From: Pseudomonas sp. L5B5
GTDB taxonomy: Bacteria; Pseudomonadota; Gammaproteobacteria; Pseudomonadales; Pseudomonadaceae
DNA length: 64,000 nucleotides
Reading direction: 5' to 3'
Assembly (NCBI RefSeq): GCF_020520285.1
Contig: NZ_CP084742.1
Coordinates: 6,187,501 to 6,251,500 of the forward strand
The notes beneath the pieces are model-generated. The model saw only the letters and a program-made list of their open reading frames with translations, was not told where the DNA came from and did not search any database. The position numbers were made by a program, and so were the translations under genes. This document shows positions 34,913-44,230 of this stretch, piece after piece (within the stretch, counting starts at the first letter, position 1; every line of letters starts with the position of its first letter).

Positions 34913-36574
34913 TCAGGCAGCAGGCTGGCGCTGGTGCTCGATATGCCGGTGCAGGGACTGGGTAAAGTGCACCAGTGCCAGGTCGAGGTCGCGCACCGTG
35001 GCGTTGAGCGTGTCGATCCCGCTGTTGTCCTGGCAGGCCTGTTCCAGGGCTTCGCAACGGCGATACAGGGTGTCGGCCCCGACCATCAGCGCCGAGCCCT
35101 TGACCTTGTGGGCCAGGGTCCGCAGTTCGGCCTGGTTGCCGACGGCAATCAGCCCCAGCATCCGGCGATCGTCGTGACAGCATTGCAGCAGCTCCCTGAG
35201 CATGCGCAAGGCAAACGAGGTTTCGCCACGGGTGAGGGTCCGCAGGGCCGCCATGTTGAAGCAGTCCGCCCTGGGCAGCGGATCGAGCATCGCCAACTTG
35301 CGGCCCAGCAGGTTGATGCCCAGCGGCTTGAACAGGCAATCGTGCATGCCGGCGTCCAGGCAATGCTGGACGGTTTCCCGGTCGTGACTGGCGCTGTAGC
35401 CGATCACGGTCATCGGCGGGCGTTGGGTCCGGGCTTCGTCCCGGCGTATGGCTTCGGCCAGCTGGCAGCCGTTCATCCCGGGCATGTTGCAGTCGACGAT
35501 CAGCAGGTCGAAGTCCCCGGCCTGCCACAGCCGGTAGGCCTGCATGCCATCCTCGGCGCAGGTGACCCGGTGTCCCAGGTATTCCAACTGCCCGTGCAGG
35601 AGCACCAGGCTGGCGGGATGGTCGTCCGCCAGCAGGATGTCCAGCGGTGGGCTGGCGATCTGGTGCGCCGGTTCCTCGGCTACTGGGACGGGCGCCACGC
35701 GTCCGGCCAGCGATAACCGGACCCGGGCTTCGGTGCCGCTGCCGCTGCGCCCGTGCAGACTCAGGCTGCCGCCCATCTTCTGGCACAGGTGATGGCTGAT
35801 GGGCAGGCCCAGCCCAGTGCTGTCGCGGGGCGACTGGCCGTTCGTGGCGGATTGGGCAAAGGGTTGCAGCAACACGCGTTGACGTTGCTCCTCGGCGATG
35901 CCTGGCCCGGTATCCAGCACCTGCAGGCGCAGCTTGAACTGATCCGGTTGGGTGTCGGGCATCAGGTTCAGCCTGACCCTGACCTCGCCCTGGTGGGTGA
36001 ACTTGATCGCATTGCTCAGCAGGTTGCTCAGTACCTGCTTGAAGCGCAAGGCATCGATCAGTACCTGAGGCTCGGGCTGCGGGACGTTGAATTCCAGGTG
36101 CAGGTCCAGGTGGTTGCGTCGGGCCAGCACCTGGAAGATTCCCAGCACCGGGTCGACGCAGTCCCGCAGGCGGATCCAGTCCGGGTTCAGCGACATCTGT
36201 CCGGATTCGATCCGGGTCACGTCCAGCAGGTCCGCCAGCAGTTCTCGCAGGTCCCTGGCGGCCCCCAGTGCCAGCTCCATGGAGGAGCGGTTCGGGTCCA
36301 GCGGCTGGGTGCGGCGCAGCACTAGTTCCAGCAGGCCGACCAGGGCATTGAGCGGGGTGCGGATCTCGTGGCCGATGTTGCCCAGGAACCGGCTCTTTTC
36401 CCGGCTGGTTTCCTGTGCCTGATGCTTGTCGGCCTCCAGCGCCTGGGCAGTGCGCAATGCCTCCTGCAACGAGGTCCGGCTACGGCGCAGTCGGCAGGAC
36501 AACCAGGCCAGGCCCAGTCCTGCAACCAGGAGCAAGGTCCAGGGGGCGGGTTGTTGCAGCAGGGACTCGATCAT
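34913..36574 (-). CDS. Hybrid kinase, BvgS/RocS-like output modules without large sensor
   Basis: A 553-residue protein: one N-terminal transmembrane helix (about 12-28), coiled coil, HisKA with H69 in FLGNIGHEIRTPLN, HATPase (SNAIKF, DTGPGI, STGLGLPIS), receiver with D361 in LLIVDCNMPGMNG, and an HPt domain with H489 in LAHKVKGSAL. The order equals that of BvgS and RocS kinases after their periplasmic domains, which here are absent. The partner is surely the NarL-type regulator 43 bp upstream on the same strand. Signal input is unknown. Confidence 0.87.
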   Translation of the reverse strand: MIESLLQQPAPWTLLLVAGLGLAWLSCRLRRSRTSLQEALRTAQALEADKHQAQETSREKSRFLGNIGHEIRTPLNALVGLLELVLRRTQPLDPNRSSMELALGAARDLRELLADLLDVTRIESGQMSLNPDWIRLRDCVDPVLGIFQVLARRNHLDLHLEFNVPQPEPQVLIDALRFKQVLSNLLSNAIKFTHQGEVRVRLNLMPDTQPDQFKLRLQVLDTGPGIAEEQRQRVLLQPFAQSATNGQSPRDSTGLGLPISHHLCQKMGGSLSLHGRSGSGTEARVRLSLAGRVAPVPVAEEPAHQIASPPLDILLADDHPASLVLLHGQLEYLGHRVTCAEDGMQAYRLWQAGDFDLLIVDCNMPGMNGCQLAEAIRRDEARTQRPPMTVIGYSASHDRETVQHCLDAGMHDCLFKPLGINLLGRKLAMLDPLPRADCFNMAALRTLTRGETSFALRMLRELLQCCHDDRRMLGLIAVGNQAELRTLAHKVKGSALMVGADTLYRRCEALEQACQDNSGIDTLNATVRDLDLALVHFTQSLHRHIEHQRQPAA

Positions 36575-36617
36575 CGCCCCGGCCTGCGGACTGACCAGGA
36601 CACCAGGGGTGGGCTGT

Positions 36618-37244
36618 TCATATCAGTGCATGGCGCTTGGCCAGGTCCACCAGGGTGTTCATGGAGGTGGTCGCCAGCTTTTGCATGATGCGCTTCTTGT
36701 AGGTGCTGACGGTCTTGTTGCTGAGGAACATCCCCACGGCGATCTGCTGGTTGGTCTGCCCCATGGCGAACAGCTGCATGACCATCAGTTCCCGGTCGTT
36801 CAGCGAGTTGAACTGGGCCAGTTCAAGGGGTTCCCCCAGTGCCGCCCGGTTGGCCAGCAGCGCCTGGCTGGGGAAGTAGTTGTAGCCGTTGCAGATGGCC
36901 TTGATGGCGCTGAGCAGTTCGCTCAGGTCCTGTTGCTTGCAGACGAAGCCGCTGGCGCCGGCGCGCATGCAGCGATTGGCGAACAGGGTCGCCGACTGGG
37001 CGGTCAGGACCAGGGTCCGCAAGGGGCCGTGCATGTTGTTGAAGCGCTCCAGGAGTTCCAGGCCGTCCAGCTTGGGAATGCAGATATCGAGGATGATCAG
37101 GTCCGGCTCGTACTCGCGGACCATCTGCAGGGCATCGACGCCGTTGTCGGTCTCACCAATGACCACGTAGCCCTCGTGCTCCAGGAGAAAACGGATGGCC
37201 AGGCGTATGACGGGATGGTCGTCGATGATAAGTACCGAGCGCAT
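36618..37244 (-). CDS. NarL/BvgA-type response regulator
   Basis: A 208-residue regulator: receiver with IIDDHPVIRLAIRFLLE and D53 in LIILDICIPKLDG, Lys in GFVCKQQDL, and a LuxR-type helix-turn-helix (LNDRELMVMQLFAMGQTNQQIAVGMFLSNKTVSTYKKRIMQKL) at the C-terminus. It resembles BvgA, FimZ and RocA regulators, which control adhesins and fimbriae. It lies between the hybrid kinase and the FHA-like gene. The start is the ATG before RSVLIID; the longer frame enters the intergenic region. Confidence 0.9.
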   Translation of the reverse strand: MRSVLIIDDHPVIRLAIRFLLEHEGYVVIGETDNGVDALQMVREYEPDLIILDICIPKLDGLELLERFNNMHGPLRTLVLTAQSATLFANRCMRAGASGFVCKQQDLSELLSAIKAICNGYNYFPSQALLANRAALGEPLELAQFNSLNDRELMVMQLFAMGQTNQQIAVGMFLSNKTVSTYKKRIMQKLATTSMNTLVDLAKRHALI

Positions 37245-37416
37245 GCTGGCCTCCTGCCGATGAATGGAAAGCCCGAACAGTAGCCCAGCAGCCTTGGGGA
37301 AGGCGTTGCGAAAAAGTCCATAGAACCAATTCAAGAACGGTCCTACAGCGAATAAGGGGAGGTATTACAGTGAGGTGGCAGTGAGAGGAAGCCCATGCGG
37401 GCAGGTCAGCGGGAAA

Positions 37417-37441
37417 GGCCGCCCCCTGGAGGAGGGCGGCC
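37417..37441 (-). terminator. Hairpin after tpsA
   Basis: GGCCGCCC / GGGCGGCC stem with a short loop, followed in the direction of tpsA transcription by TTTCCC. It stands about 7 bases past the tpsA stop and would separate tpsA from the regulator genes. Confidence 0.6.
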
Positions 37442-37447
37442 CGGGTT

Positions 37448-40400
37448 TCAAGGTGCTTTCTGGTCGATACCGGCCTGCAGCAACTGGCTGTCACTGTGGC
37501 CGCCGACACGCAGCGGGCCCAGGTTGAATACCTGGTCCTTCTGGGTGGCGTCGTCCTGCTTGCGGGTCAGTTCATTGCCACTGCCCAGGGCCAGGTTGAC
37601 GGGCGACTTGGACAGGTTGACCCCGGCGTCGACGCGATAGTCCGAGCCGGCCAGTGCGGTGCTGGTGACCCGCGAGCCGCCAAGGTCGACGCGTCCGTCG
37701 CTGGCACCGATGCGGGCACCGGTCAGCTTGGTTTCACCGCTGACCGACAGGTTGACTCCCTGCCGGCCACTGATGCCCGAGGCCCGCTCCACGCTGTCCT
37801 TGCCCTGGTGGCTGAGGTTCAGGTTCAAGGTCGGGGTGTAGGAAGTATTGCCGCTCTTGTCGCCGAACAGCACGTTTTCCGTGGTGTTGGCCACGCTGGC
37901 ACCAGTGGTGGTCTTCTCGTTGACCGAGTAGCTGTCGCTGGTCTTGGGCCAGAAACGTTCCTTCAGGCTGGAGAAGCGATTGCCCACGGCGTCGGCCTTG
38001 TCGGCCAGGTAGCCCTTGGCCTTGTCCACGCTCGTGCCGATGGCACCGCGAGGCTCGGGGTTGACGTCGTAGCTGGCGCTGCGGCTGAGCTTCTCGCCCA
38101 GGCGCTCCTTGGCGTTGCCGGCCTGGCTGACCAGGCTGTCCTTGGCCGAACCGAGCTTGTCGACGCCCTTGTCGACGGCGTTCTCCAGTTTTTCCCGGTG
38201 CTTGCCGAAGCTTTTCTCGGCCTTGGCCTGCAGGTCGTCCTTGAGCGGGCCGGCGGGTTTGGCCAGCTTGCTCACCAACCCTGGCTGGTTCTTCTCCACA
38301 TCCAGCTTGGCGTCGAGGTTGACCTGGGTGGAGCGCACCCGATCCTGGCGACTTTCGACGATCAGGTCGCCACCGATGGCCCCGTCGACCCGTTGCGCGT
38401 CGATGTGCGCACCGGCCAGGTGCACGTTGCCGGCACTGGCGAGCAGGACCTGGTCGGCCTTGATCAGGCTGTCGTGCTGGGTGGTGTTCTGGCGCCGGTC
38501 GACGTCGATCTTGGCCCGGGCGTTGATGCCGTGGGCATTCTTCGACGATCCCTGCTCGGCGTCGGTCGGGGTGGTCTGGCTCAGGTTGGCCCCGGCTCCG
38601 AGGGTCAGGCCCCAGTTGTTGTGGACCTGGGTGGCTTGCGCCGATTCCTGCTGGATGCCGCCCTGGGCGGCATCGAGTACCACCTTGCCGGCGTCGATCC
38701 GGGTGCCTTGCAGGTGAATCGCGTCATCGCCACTGGCGGCGCTGGCGAGCGTTACCTGACCCTGACTGTAGAACTGGCCGCCACGCTGGTCCTGGTCCTG
38801 CTCGGAGACTCGGCCGATGTTGAAGTTGGCGCTGAGGTTGGCGCTCTTGCCGCTGCTCTGCTCGCTGCTGGTCTTGCCACCACCGGCCGTAAGGCCGCCA
38901 CCGAGGTTGCTGCCCTGGCTGGCGTGGGTGTCGGTCGCGGCTTGCAGGTCGAGCTTGCCGCCGGCATTGAGGCTGATATCCCCGGTGGGGCGCGCGGCGT
39001 TGCCGATCTGGGTGCCTTGCAGGGTCAGGTTGCCGCCACTGTCGAGCTGCACCTTGCCCTGGCCCTGGATACTGGCGACTTGCGCCTGGCTGTCTTGCTT
39101 GTCCAGGCGCTTGTGGTCCAGCTGGACCCCGGCACCGACGTTGAGATTGGTGCCGCTGCTGCCGGGCAGGGTGCCCAGGCTCAAGGAGGCATCGCCACGC
39201 AGGCTGGAGTTGCTGCTGTCCTGGCGGTCATTGGCCTGGTTCAACGCCAGCTCGCCACCGGCCTTGATCTTCACGTCGCCCTGGCCGCCATTGAACTGGC
39301 TGCCCTCGAAGCGGCCGTCGCCGGTGAGCTTGATCTCCACGCCCTGGCTGCCGGCATAGCTGCCCACCTGGGCCTTCTCGGTGCTGCTGGTGACCGTACT
39401 GCTGCCACCGGCGCCGCTGCCGCGAATGTTCAGGTCTTCACCGGTGTTGGTGTAGACCCGCACGCCGACCTTGGCGTCCACCGCCTGTTCGTTGCTGCTG
39501 TGGGTGTCCTTGGCGGCGTTGGCCACCAGGCTGCCGGCATCGATCTTCACCGTGCCATCGGTGGCGCGGTACTGGGTGCCCTGGTCCTGCAACTGGCCGT
39601 CGGCCTTGACCTGGACCTGGCCGCCGGTCAGCTGGCTGACCACCGCGGTGCTGCCGCTGGTGTCGAGCTGGCGGTTCTGGTGGCTGACATCCACGTCCAG
39701 CCCGATGTTGGGCTGTTCCAGGGCGTCGAGTACCCCGGGCTGGTGGAACTTGCGCTGGGCCACGCCCTGGACGGCTTTCTCGATCGGCCTGGCCACCCCC
39801 TTGTATTCGACGTTGGCGCCGACATCCACCGCCCAGTTGTTGTCCTGATGGTGGCTGCTTTCGCTATTGCGCGCGGCGCGGTTGTCGATCTGCCCGGCGC
39901 TGACCTGCAGCTTGTCGCCAGCCTTGACCTGGGCGCCTTCGGTGCTCAGGCGGTTGCCGGCGCTGATGGTCAGGTTGCCGCTGGCGGCGATGTTGCTGGT
40001 TTGCGCGGTGCTCTTGCTGCTGCTGTCCTGGCTGCTGTTGTGGGCCACTTCCACGCCGTTGCCGGCGCGGTCCAGGCCGCCGGTGTAGTAGAAGCCGCCG
40101 CCGGTGGTGGTGCTGTCGCTGCGCTTGTCTTGCTGGTTGTCCGCCGCCAGTAGTTCGACGTTCTTGCCGCTCACGCTGGCATCACCGGCCGTGGCGGCCA
40201 GTTTGCTGCCCTGGACGCTCACGTCTTCGCCGGCGCTGACTGCCAGACTGCCACCGCTGAGGCTGGCAGCCTGTTGGCGGGTGGTGTCGCTGCTGTCGTT
40301 GCGTTGCTGGTCCTGGTAGCGCACGCCGGCGCGGTACTGGCCGCTGCCCGGTGCAGTTTGCTTGGCATAGGCATCGAAGCCGCGCTGCTGCGAGCTGCTG

Positions 40401-42406
40401 CTGGTGTGCTGGGTATCCTCGGCTGCCGCCACCTTGACCGAGCCCTTGGCGCTAGCGTCCAGATGGCCCTTGGCGCTGACCTGGGAGCCGCTGATGGCCA
40501 GGTCCTGGGCGCTTTGCAGCTTGAGGTTGCTGTCCGAATGCAGCTGGCTGCCGACGGTGGTGCTGTGCTTGTCTTGCTGGCGACTCTCGTCCTTGGCGAT
40601 ACCGAAGAACTTGCTGTCATTGCTGTGGCTGTTGGCGTGGGTGGTGTCCTGCACGCCGTCGATGGTCAGCGAACCCTTGTCGCTGATGACGCTGGCCTGG
40701 GTGCCGCCCCGGGCCTGACTGCCGCTGATGCGCACACTGTCGGCCTTGACGATCAACTTGCCGTCGGCATTGACCTTGCTGCCCTGGTTTTGGGTCTTGC
40801 CCTTGTCGCCGTCGGCGTTCTTGCCGAAGAAACCACCGCCTACCAGGTCGCCGGAGTAGCGCTGTTCGCTGCTGCTGCTCAGGCGGCTGGCGCTGTTGAT
40901 GTCCACGTCCTTGGCAACCAGCTCGATGTCGCCTTTGCTGTGCAGTTCGGCGCCTTCCAGGCGCAGCTTCTGCTTGCTGTCGAGTTGCAGCTGGCTGCCG
41001 CTCTTGAGCTGGCTGGTGACGGTGCGCTGTTCGCTGCTGGCGGTGTCCCAGTTTTCCTTCCACAGGTGCTTGCGGTGCTGACCCTGGTCGCGCTGGGTGT
41101 GGGTTTCGGTGGCCGCGGTGAGCTGCAGGTCGCCGGCGCTGCTGGCGGACAGGCGATTGCCGGCCTCGATGCTGCTGCCCTGGATCCGGGTGTTGGCGCC
41201 GGACTTCAGCTCGGCATCCTGCCGGGCCACTACCTTGTTACCGTGCTGGCGGCTGTCGCTACCACTCTCGGTGCGATCGTAGGTTTCCCAGGTGATGCCG
41301 ATGGTGCTGTTTTCCCACTGCTGGCGCTTTTCCTGGAGCTTGCGGCTTTCGATGGCGCTCAGGGTCAGGTTGCGTCCGGCATCGAGCTTGACGTTGCGGC
41401 CACTGACGTCGGTGGCGGCAAGGTTCAGGTCGCGGTCGCCATGCAGGTCGATGTCGCCCTGGCTGCGCAGGTCGGCGCGGGTGGCGTCGAGGCTGTTGGC
41501 GACGGCCTGGCCGCTGATGTCCAGGTCGCCGGCGGAGCTCAGCTTGACGCCGTCATGGCCGTCCAGTTGCACCGCACCAACTCGTACCCCGGCCCCTTCG
41601 GCGGTGCTGACGATATTGATCCGCCCGGCTCGCATGGCGCCGAACAAGCTGGCGTCGATGCGCTGTTCCTGGGTGTGGCCGGCAGGGTCGACATGGCGTA
41701 CCTGGCCGCTGGGGTAGTCGACCTGGTTGCGGCCCACGGTCAGGTTCAACTGATTCTGGGCCTTGAGTTCGCCCTGGCTGTCGATACGTGGGGCGATCAG
41801 GTTGATCGAGCCGGCGTCATTGCGCAGGCCGCGGATATCCAGCTGGCCTTGGGCGGCCTGGGTATTGAGGCCTTGCAGTTTGCCGCCCTCGATTTCCGGA
41901 CGGCCTACCACCAGGCTGGCGTTGGGGGTGTTGAGGAAACTGCCGCCGTTGACCGAGATGCCGTTGGGGTTGGCCAGCACGAAATCGGCGGCGGTACCGG
42001 CGATTTCCTGGATACCGTTGAGCTGCGAGGCATTGCGGCTGATCACTTCGTTGAGGATCACGCTGGCTGCCTGGCCCTGGAACTGCGGGTTGGCCGCCAC
42101 CTGGCCCGCCAGTTGCGAAGCTGCCTGGTGCAACACATCGCTGTTGTTGTTGAGCACCACGCCTTGCTGGCCGACGTTGTAGTCCAGGAACTGGTTATGG
42201 GACAGGCCGCCGGAGTTGGGCGCGACGATGTTGACGATGGGTACGCCGCCCTGGTCCTGCAGGATGGGTACGCCGCCCGGGCCTTCGACCACGGTGATGC
42301 CGTTGGCCAGGGCCAGGGGCAGGTGGGAGACCAGCAGCAGGCTGGCGATGGTCCAGCGCAAGGTGCCCTGGGGTGAAAGGTGGAAGCTGTGAGTGTTGTC
42401 AGGCAT
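37448..42406 (-). CDS. Filamentous haemagglutinin-like two-partner secretion exoprotein (TpsA)
   Basis: A 1652-residue secreted beta-helix protein. It has a signal peptide (WTIASLLLVSHLPLALA), then the TPS domain with VNIVAPNSGGLSHNQFLDYNV, NPNGISVNGGSF and GLNTQAAQG, recognised by its TpsB. The body is made of haemagglutinin repeats rich in Ser, Gln, Gly, Asp and Asn with no cysteine that I can find. Residues about 1375-1490 are different: Lys/Ala/Glu-rich and probably helical. No toxin/immunity pair of CdiA type is present at the C-terminus, so it is likelier an adhesin or biofilm protein. Two-partner mates are encoded just upstream. Confidence 0.9.
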   Translation of the reverse strand: MPDNTHSFHLSPQGTLRWTIASLLLVSHLPLALANGITVVEGPGGVPILQDQGGVPIVNIVAPNSGGLSHNQFLDYNVGQQGVVLNNNSDVLHQAASQLAGQVAANPQFQGQAASVILNEVISRNASQLNGIQEIAGTAADFVLANPNGISVNGGSFLNTPNASLVVGRPEIEGGKLQGLNTQAAQGQLDIRGLRNDAGSINLIAPRIDSQGELKAQNQLNLTVGRNQVDYPSGQVRHVDPAGHTQEQRIDASLFGAMRAGRINIVSTAEGAGVRVGAVQLDGHDGVKLSSAGDLDISGQAVANSLDATRADLRSQGDIDLHGDRDLNLAATDVSGRNVKLDAGRNLTLSAIESRKLQEKRQQWENSTIGITWETYDRTESGSDSRQHGNKVVARQDAELKSGANTRIQGSSIEAGNRLSASSAGDLQLTAATETHTQRDQGQHRKHLWKENWDTASSEQRTVTSQLKSGSQLQLDSKQKLRLEGAELHSKGDIELVAKDVDINSASRLSSSSEQRYSGDLVGGGFFGKNADGDKGKTQNQGSKVNADGKLIVKADSVRISGSQARGGTQASVISDKGSLTIDGVQDTTHANSHSNDSKFFGIAKDESRQQDKHSTTVGSQLHSDSNLKLQSAQDLAISGSQVSAKGHLDASAKGSVKVAAAEDTQHTSSSSQQRGFDAYAKQTAPGSGQYRAGVRYQDQQRNDSSDTTRQQAASLSGGSLAVSAGEDVSVQGSKLAATAGDASVSGKNVELLAADNQQDKRSDSTTTGGGFYYTGGLDRAGNGVEVAHNSSQDSSSKSTAQTSNIAASGNLTISAGNRLSTEGAQVKAGDKLQVSAGQIDNRAARNSESSHHQDNNWAVDVGANVEYKGVARPIEKAVQGVAQRKFHQPGVLDALEQPNIGLDVDVSHQNRQLDTSGSTAVVSQLTGGQVQVKADGQLQDQGTQYRATDGTVKIDAGSLVANAAKDTHSSNEQAVDAKVGVRVYTNTGEDLNIRGSGAGGSSTVTSSTEKAQVGSYAGSQGVEIKLTGDGRFEGSQFNGGQGDVKIKAGGELALNQANDRQDSSNSSLRGDASLSLGTLPGSSGTNLNVGAGVQLDHKRLDKQDSQAQVASIQGQGKVQLDSGGNLTLQGTQIGNAARPTGDISLNAGGKLDLQAATDTHASQGSNLGGGLTAGGGKTSSEQSSGKSANLSANFNIGRVSEQDQDQRGGQFYSQGQVTLASAASGDDAIHLQGTRIDAGKVVLDAAQGGIQQESAQATQVHNNWGLTLGAGANLSQTTPTDAEQGSSKNAHGINARAKIDVDRRQNTTQHDSLIKADQVLLASAGNVHLAGAHIDAQRVDGAIGGDLIVESRQDRVRSTQVNLDAKLDVEKNQPGLVSKLAKPAGPLKDDLQAKAEKSFGKHREKLENAVDKGVDKLGSAKDSLVSQAGNAKERLGEKLSRSASYDVNPEPRGAIGTSVDKAKGYLADKADAVGNRFSSLKERFWPKTSDSYSVNEKTTTGASVANTTENVLFGDKSGNTSYTPTLNLNLSHQGKDSVERASGISGRQGVNLSVSGETKLTGARIGASDGRVDLGGSRVTSTALAGSDYRVDAGVNLSKSPVNLALGSGNELTRKQDDATQKDQVFNLGPLRVGGHSDSQLLQAGIDQKAP

Positions 42407-42505
42407 GAGAACCTCGTTCTGAGTGGTTGAGCCCGGCGCGTTCTTCGGTGTAGCGGCGCGTGGTGCTCAGGTTCATCGATTGATTCAGGCTAATCGGCGG
42501 TCGGG

Positions 42506-44230
42506 TCAAATCTGCAGGCTGAACCTGGCCAGCCAGACCTCCGGTTCCGTTCGGAAACCCACCGGAGTGTTGAGGTTGCGTTGGTAGTCCAGGTCGAGCT
42601 GGAGCTTTTTCCAGCTCAGGTTGAGCCCCACGCTGGCACCGCTCAGGTGCCGGCTCTGGGCGCCTTGCTCGGCCTTGATCCAGCCGTTGTCCAGGCCCAG
42701 GCGCGGGGTGATCTTGACCGGCAGCTCGCTGTTGAGCGGCAGGCGCAGGGTGTTGCGCCACACCGCGCCGATGGCGCCGGAGGCACTGTTGAGGCGGTAG
42801 CCACGCACCGCCGAGTCGTCGGTGCCCAGCAGTTGTTCGATGGCCGGCAGCGGGTCCGGGCTGTACTGCGCCGAGAGCTGGCTCTGCCATTGCCAGCGCT
42901 GCGTGCCCAGCTGGCCGTTGCGCCACTGGCTGAGGCCGGCGCGGTACTTGCGAAACTGCGCCTGGGGCAGGTTGCGTTGCACTTGCTGTGAGTCGTCGTC
43001 GGCGCCGAACCAGGTCAGGCCCTGGGCGTAGCTGGCATCCAGGTTCCATACCGCACTGTTGAGCCAGAACAGATTGAGCCCGGCCTCGGCCACGGTCAGG
43101 GTCGGGCTCTGGATCTTCAGGTGGGCCTTTTGCAGGTAGCTGTCCACATCCTTGTAGGCCAGTTGCAGGTTGGCGCTGAGCTGGTGGCTCTGGCCGCGCC
43201 ACAGCACCCGGTCGGCGCGGCCGCTGACCATGTCGGTACGGCCACTGTTGTACAGGGTGGTGCGAGCCAGCTTGAGCGGCGCGCGGTATTCGGCATGGCT
43301 GGCGAACAGGCTGTAGGTCCAGTAGCCGTAGGGCACCGAATAGAACAGGCTGGAACTGCGGCTGTAGCGCGGGCCGTGGTTGAGGGTATCGCTGTAGTTC
43401 AGGTTCAACGCGTCGTTGAGCTGCAACGGGCTGTCGAGGTTGAAGTTGATCGACTGCCGGTCGCGGCCGGTGCTGGCACTGCCCAGGTTGTCCACGCCCA
43501 GGCCCAGACCCCAGCGAGCGGCGCTGCTGCGTGAGCGCAGGATGATTCGCGAGGCCCCGGGCTGGCTGCCGGGGGCGATGTCGGCGGTCAGGTCCAGCGA
43601 GCGCAGGCGGTTGAGCTGGTCCAGGCCTTGCTCGAGGTCGCGCAGGTTCAGCGGCTTGCCGAGCATGCCGGGGAATGCGCCGCGCAACGAGACCGGCAAG
43701 CTCTGGTCGGCCAGCTCGATGGCCTCGACGTAGCCTTCCTCTATCAGGATGTCCAGGCTGTGCCCGGCGGCAGGAGCGCTGGCCAGGTAGGGGCGACTGG
43801 CGATGTAGCCGGCTTCTACATAGAGGCGAGTGATGGCCGCCAGCAGCTGGTTGATCTGGTTGACCCCCATGCACGGCGCGATATACGGCTTGATGTAGTC
43901 ATTGAGCCGGGTCTTGTCGAACAGGCTGGCACCCGCGATGCGAGTCCCGCTCAGGGGCCAGCAGCGTTCGTCGCTGGCGGTCTGCACTGGTTGGCTGGGC
44001 GCGGCCGGAGTGCTGCTGAAACTGCCACGCTGCATTTGCCGCTGGCGCTGTTCCAGTTGCAGTTGTTGCAAATCACGTTGCTGCTGCTGTTGCAGGCGCA
44101 GGGCTTCCTGGCCCGGCTGCAGGTCATCGGCCAGGGCCGGACCGAGATGGGACAGGCCGAACAGCAGCCCCAGGCACCAGCCGCCGGTGCGGGGGAGGAG
44201 AAAGCGAGCAGTGCGTGATGAATGGGGCAC
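42506..44230 (-). CDS. Two-partner secretion outer-membrane transporter (TpsB, ShlB/FhaC family)
   Basis: A 574-residue outer-membrane Omp85-type transporter. After a signal peptide (LLFGLSHLGPALA) comes a Gln-rich linker helix (LRLQQQQQRDLQQLQLEQRQ), two POTRA-type domains (C-WPLSGTRIAGASLF, IEEGYVEAIEL) and a 16-strand barrel whose L6 loop motif VRGY is in DDSAVRGYRLNS. It exports the adjacent TpsA across the outer membrane. The gap to tpsA is 99 bp, so the pair is an operon. The 730-bp region upstream should carry the promoter. Confidence 0.92.
   Translation of the reverse strand: MPHSSRTARFLLPRTGGWCLGLLFGLSHLGPALADDLQPGQEALRLQQQQQRDLQQLQLEQRQRQMQRGSFSSTPAAPSQPVQTASDERCWPLSGTRIAGASLFDKTRLNDYIKPYIAPCMGVNQINQLLAAITRLYVEAGYIASRPYLASAPAAGHSLDILIEEGYVEAIELADQSLPVSLRGAFPGMLGKPLNLRDLEQGLDQLNRLRSLDLTADIAPGSQPGASRIILRSRSSAARWGLGLGVDNLGSASTGRDRQSINFNLDSPLQLNDALNLNYSDTLNHGPRYSRSSSLFYSVPYGYWTYSLFASHAEYRAPLKLARTTLYNSGRTDMVSGRADRVLWRGQSHQLSANLQLAYKDVDSYLQKAHLKIQSPTLTVAEAGLNLFWLNSAVWNLDASYAQGLTWFGADDDSQQVQRNLPQAQFRKYRAGLSQWRNGQLGTQRWQWQSQLSAQYSPDPLPAIEQLLGTDDSAVRGYRLNSASGAIGAVWRNTLRLPLNSELPVKITPRLGLDNGWIKAEQGAQSRHLSGASVGLNLSWKKLQLDLDYQRNLNTPVGFRTEPEVWLARFSLQI

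Noticed and set aside
37448..38000. Contact-dependent inhibition toxin at the TpsA C-terminus
   Set aside because: There is no toxin-like C-terminal domain after a VENN-type motif and no small immunity gene; the end continues the haemagglutinin-like pattern.
37496..42376. Very long open frames on the plus strand opposite tpsA (885 and 700 residues)
   Set aside because: They are Ala/Leu/Val/Gly-rich shadows of the repetitive G+C-rich tpsA; they have no ribosome site or domain sense, while the minus-strand product has signal peptide and TPS domain.
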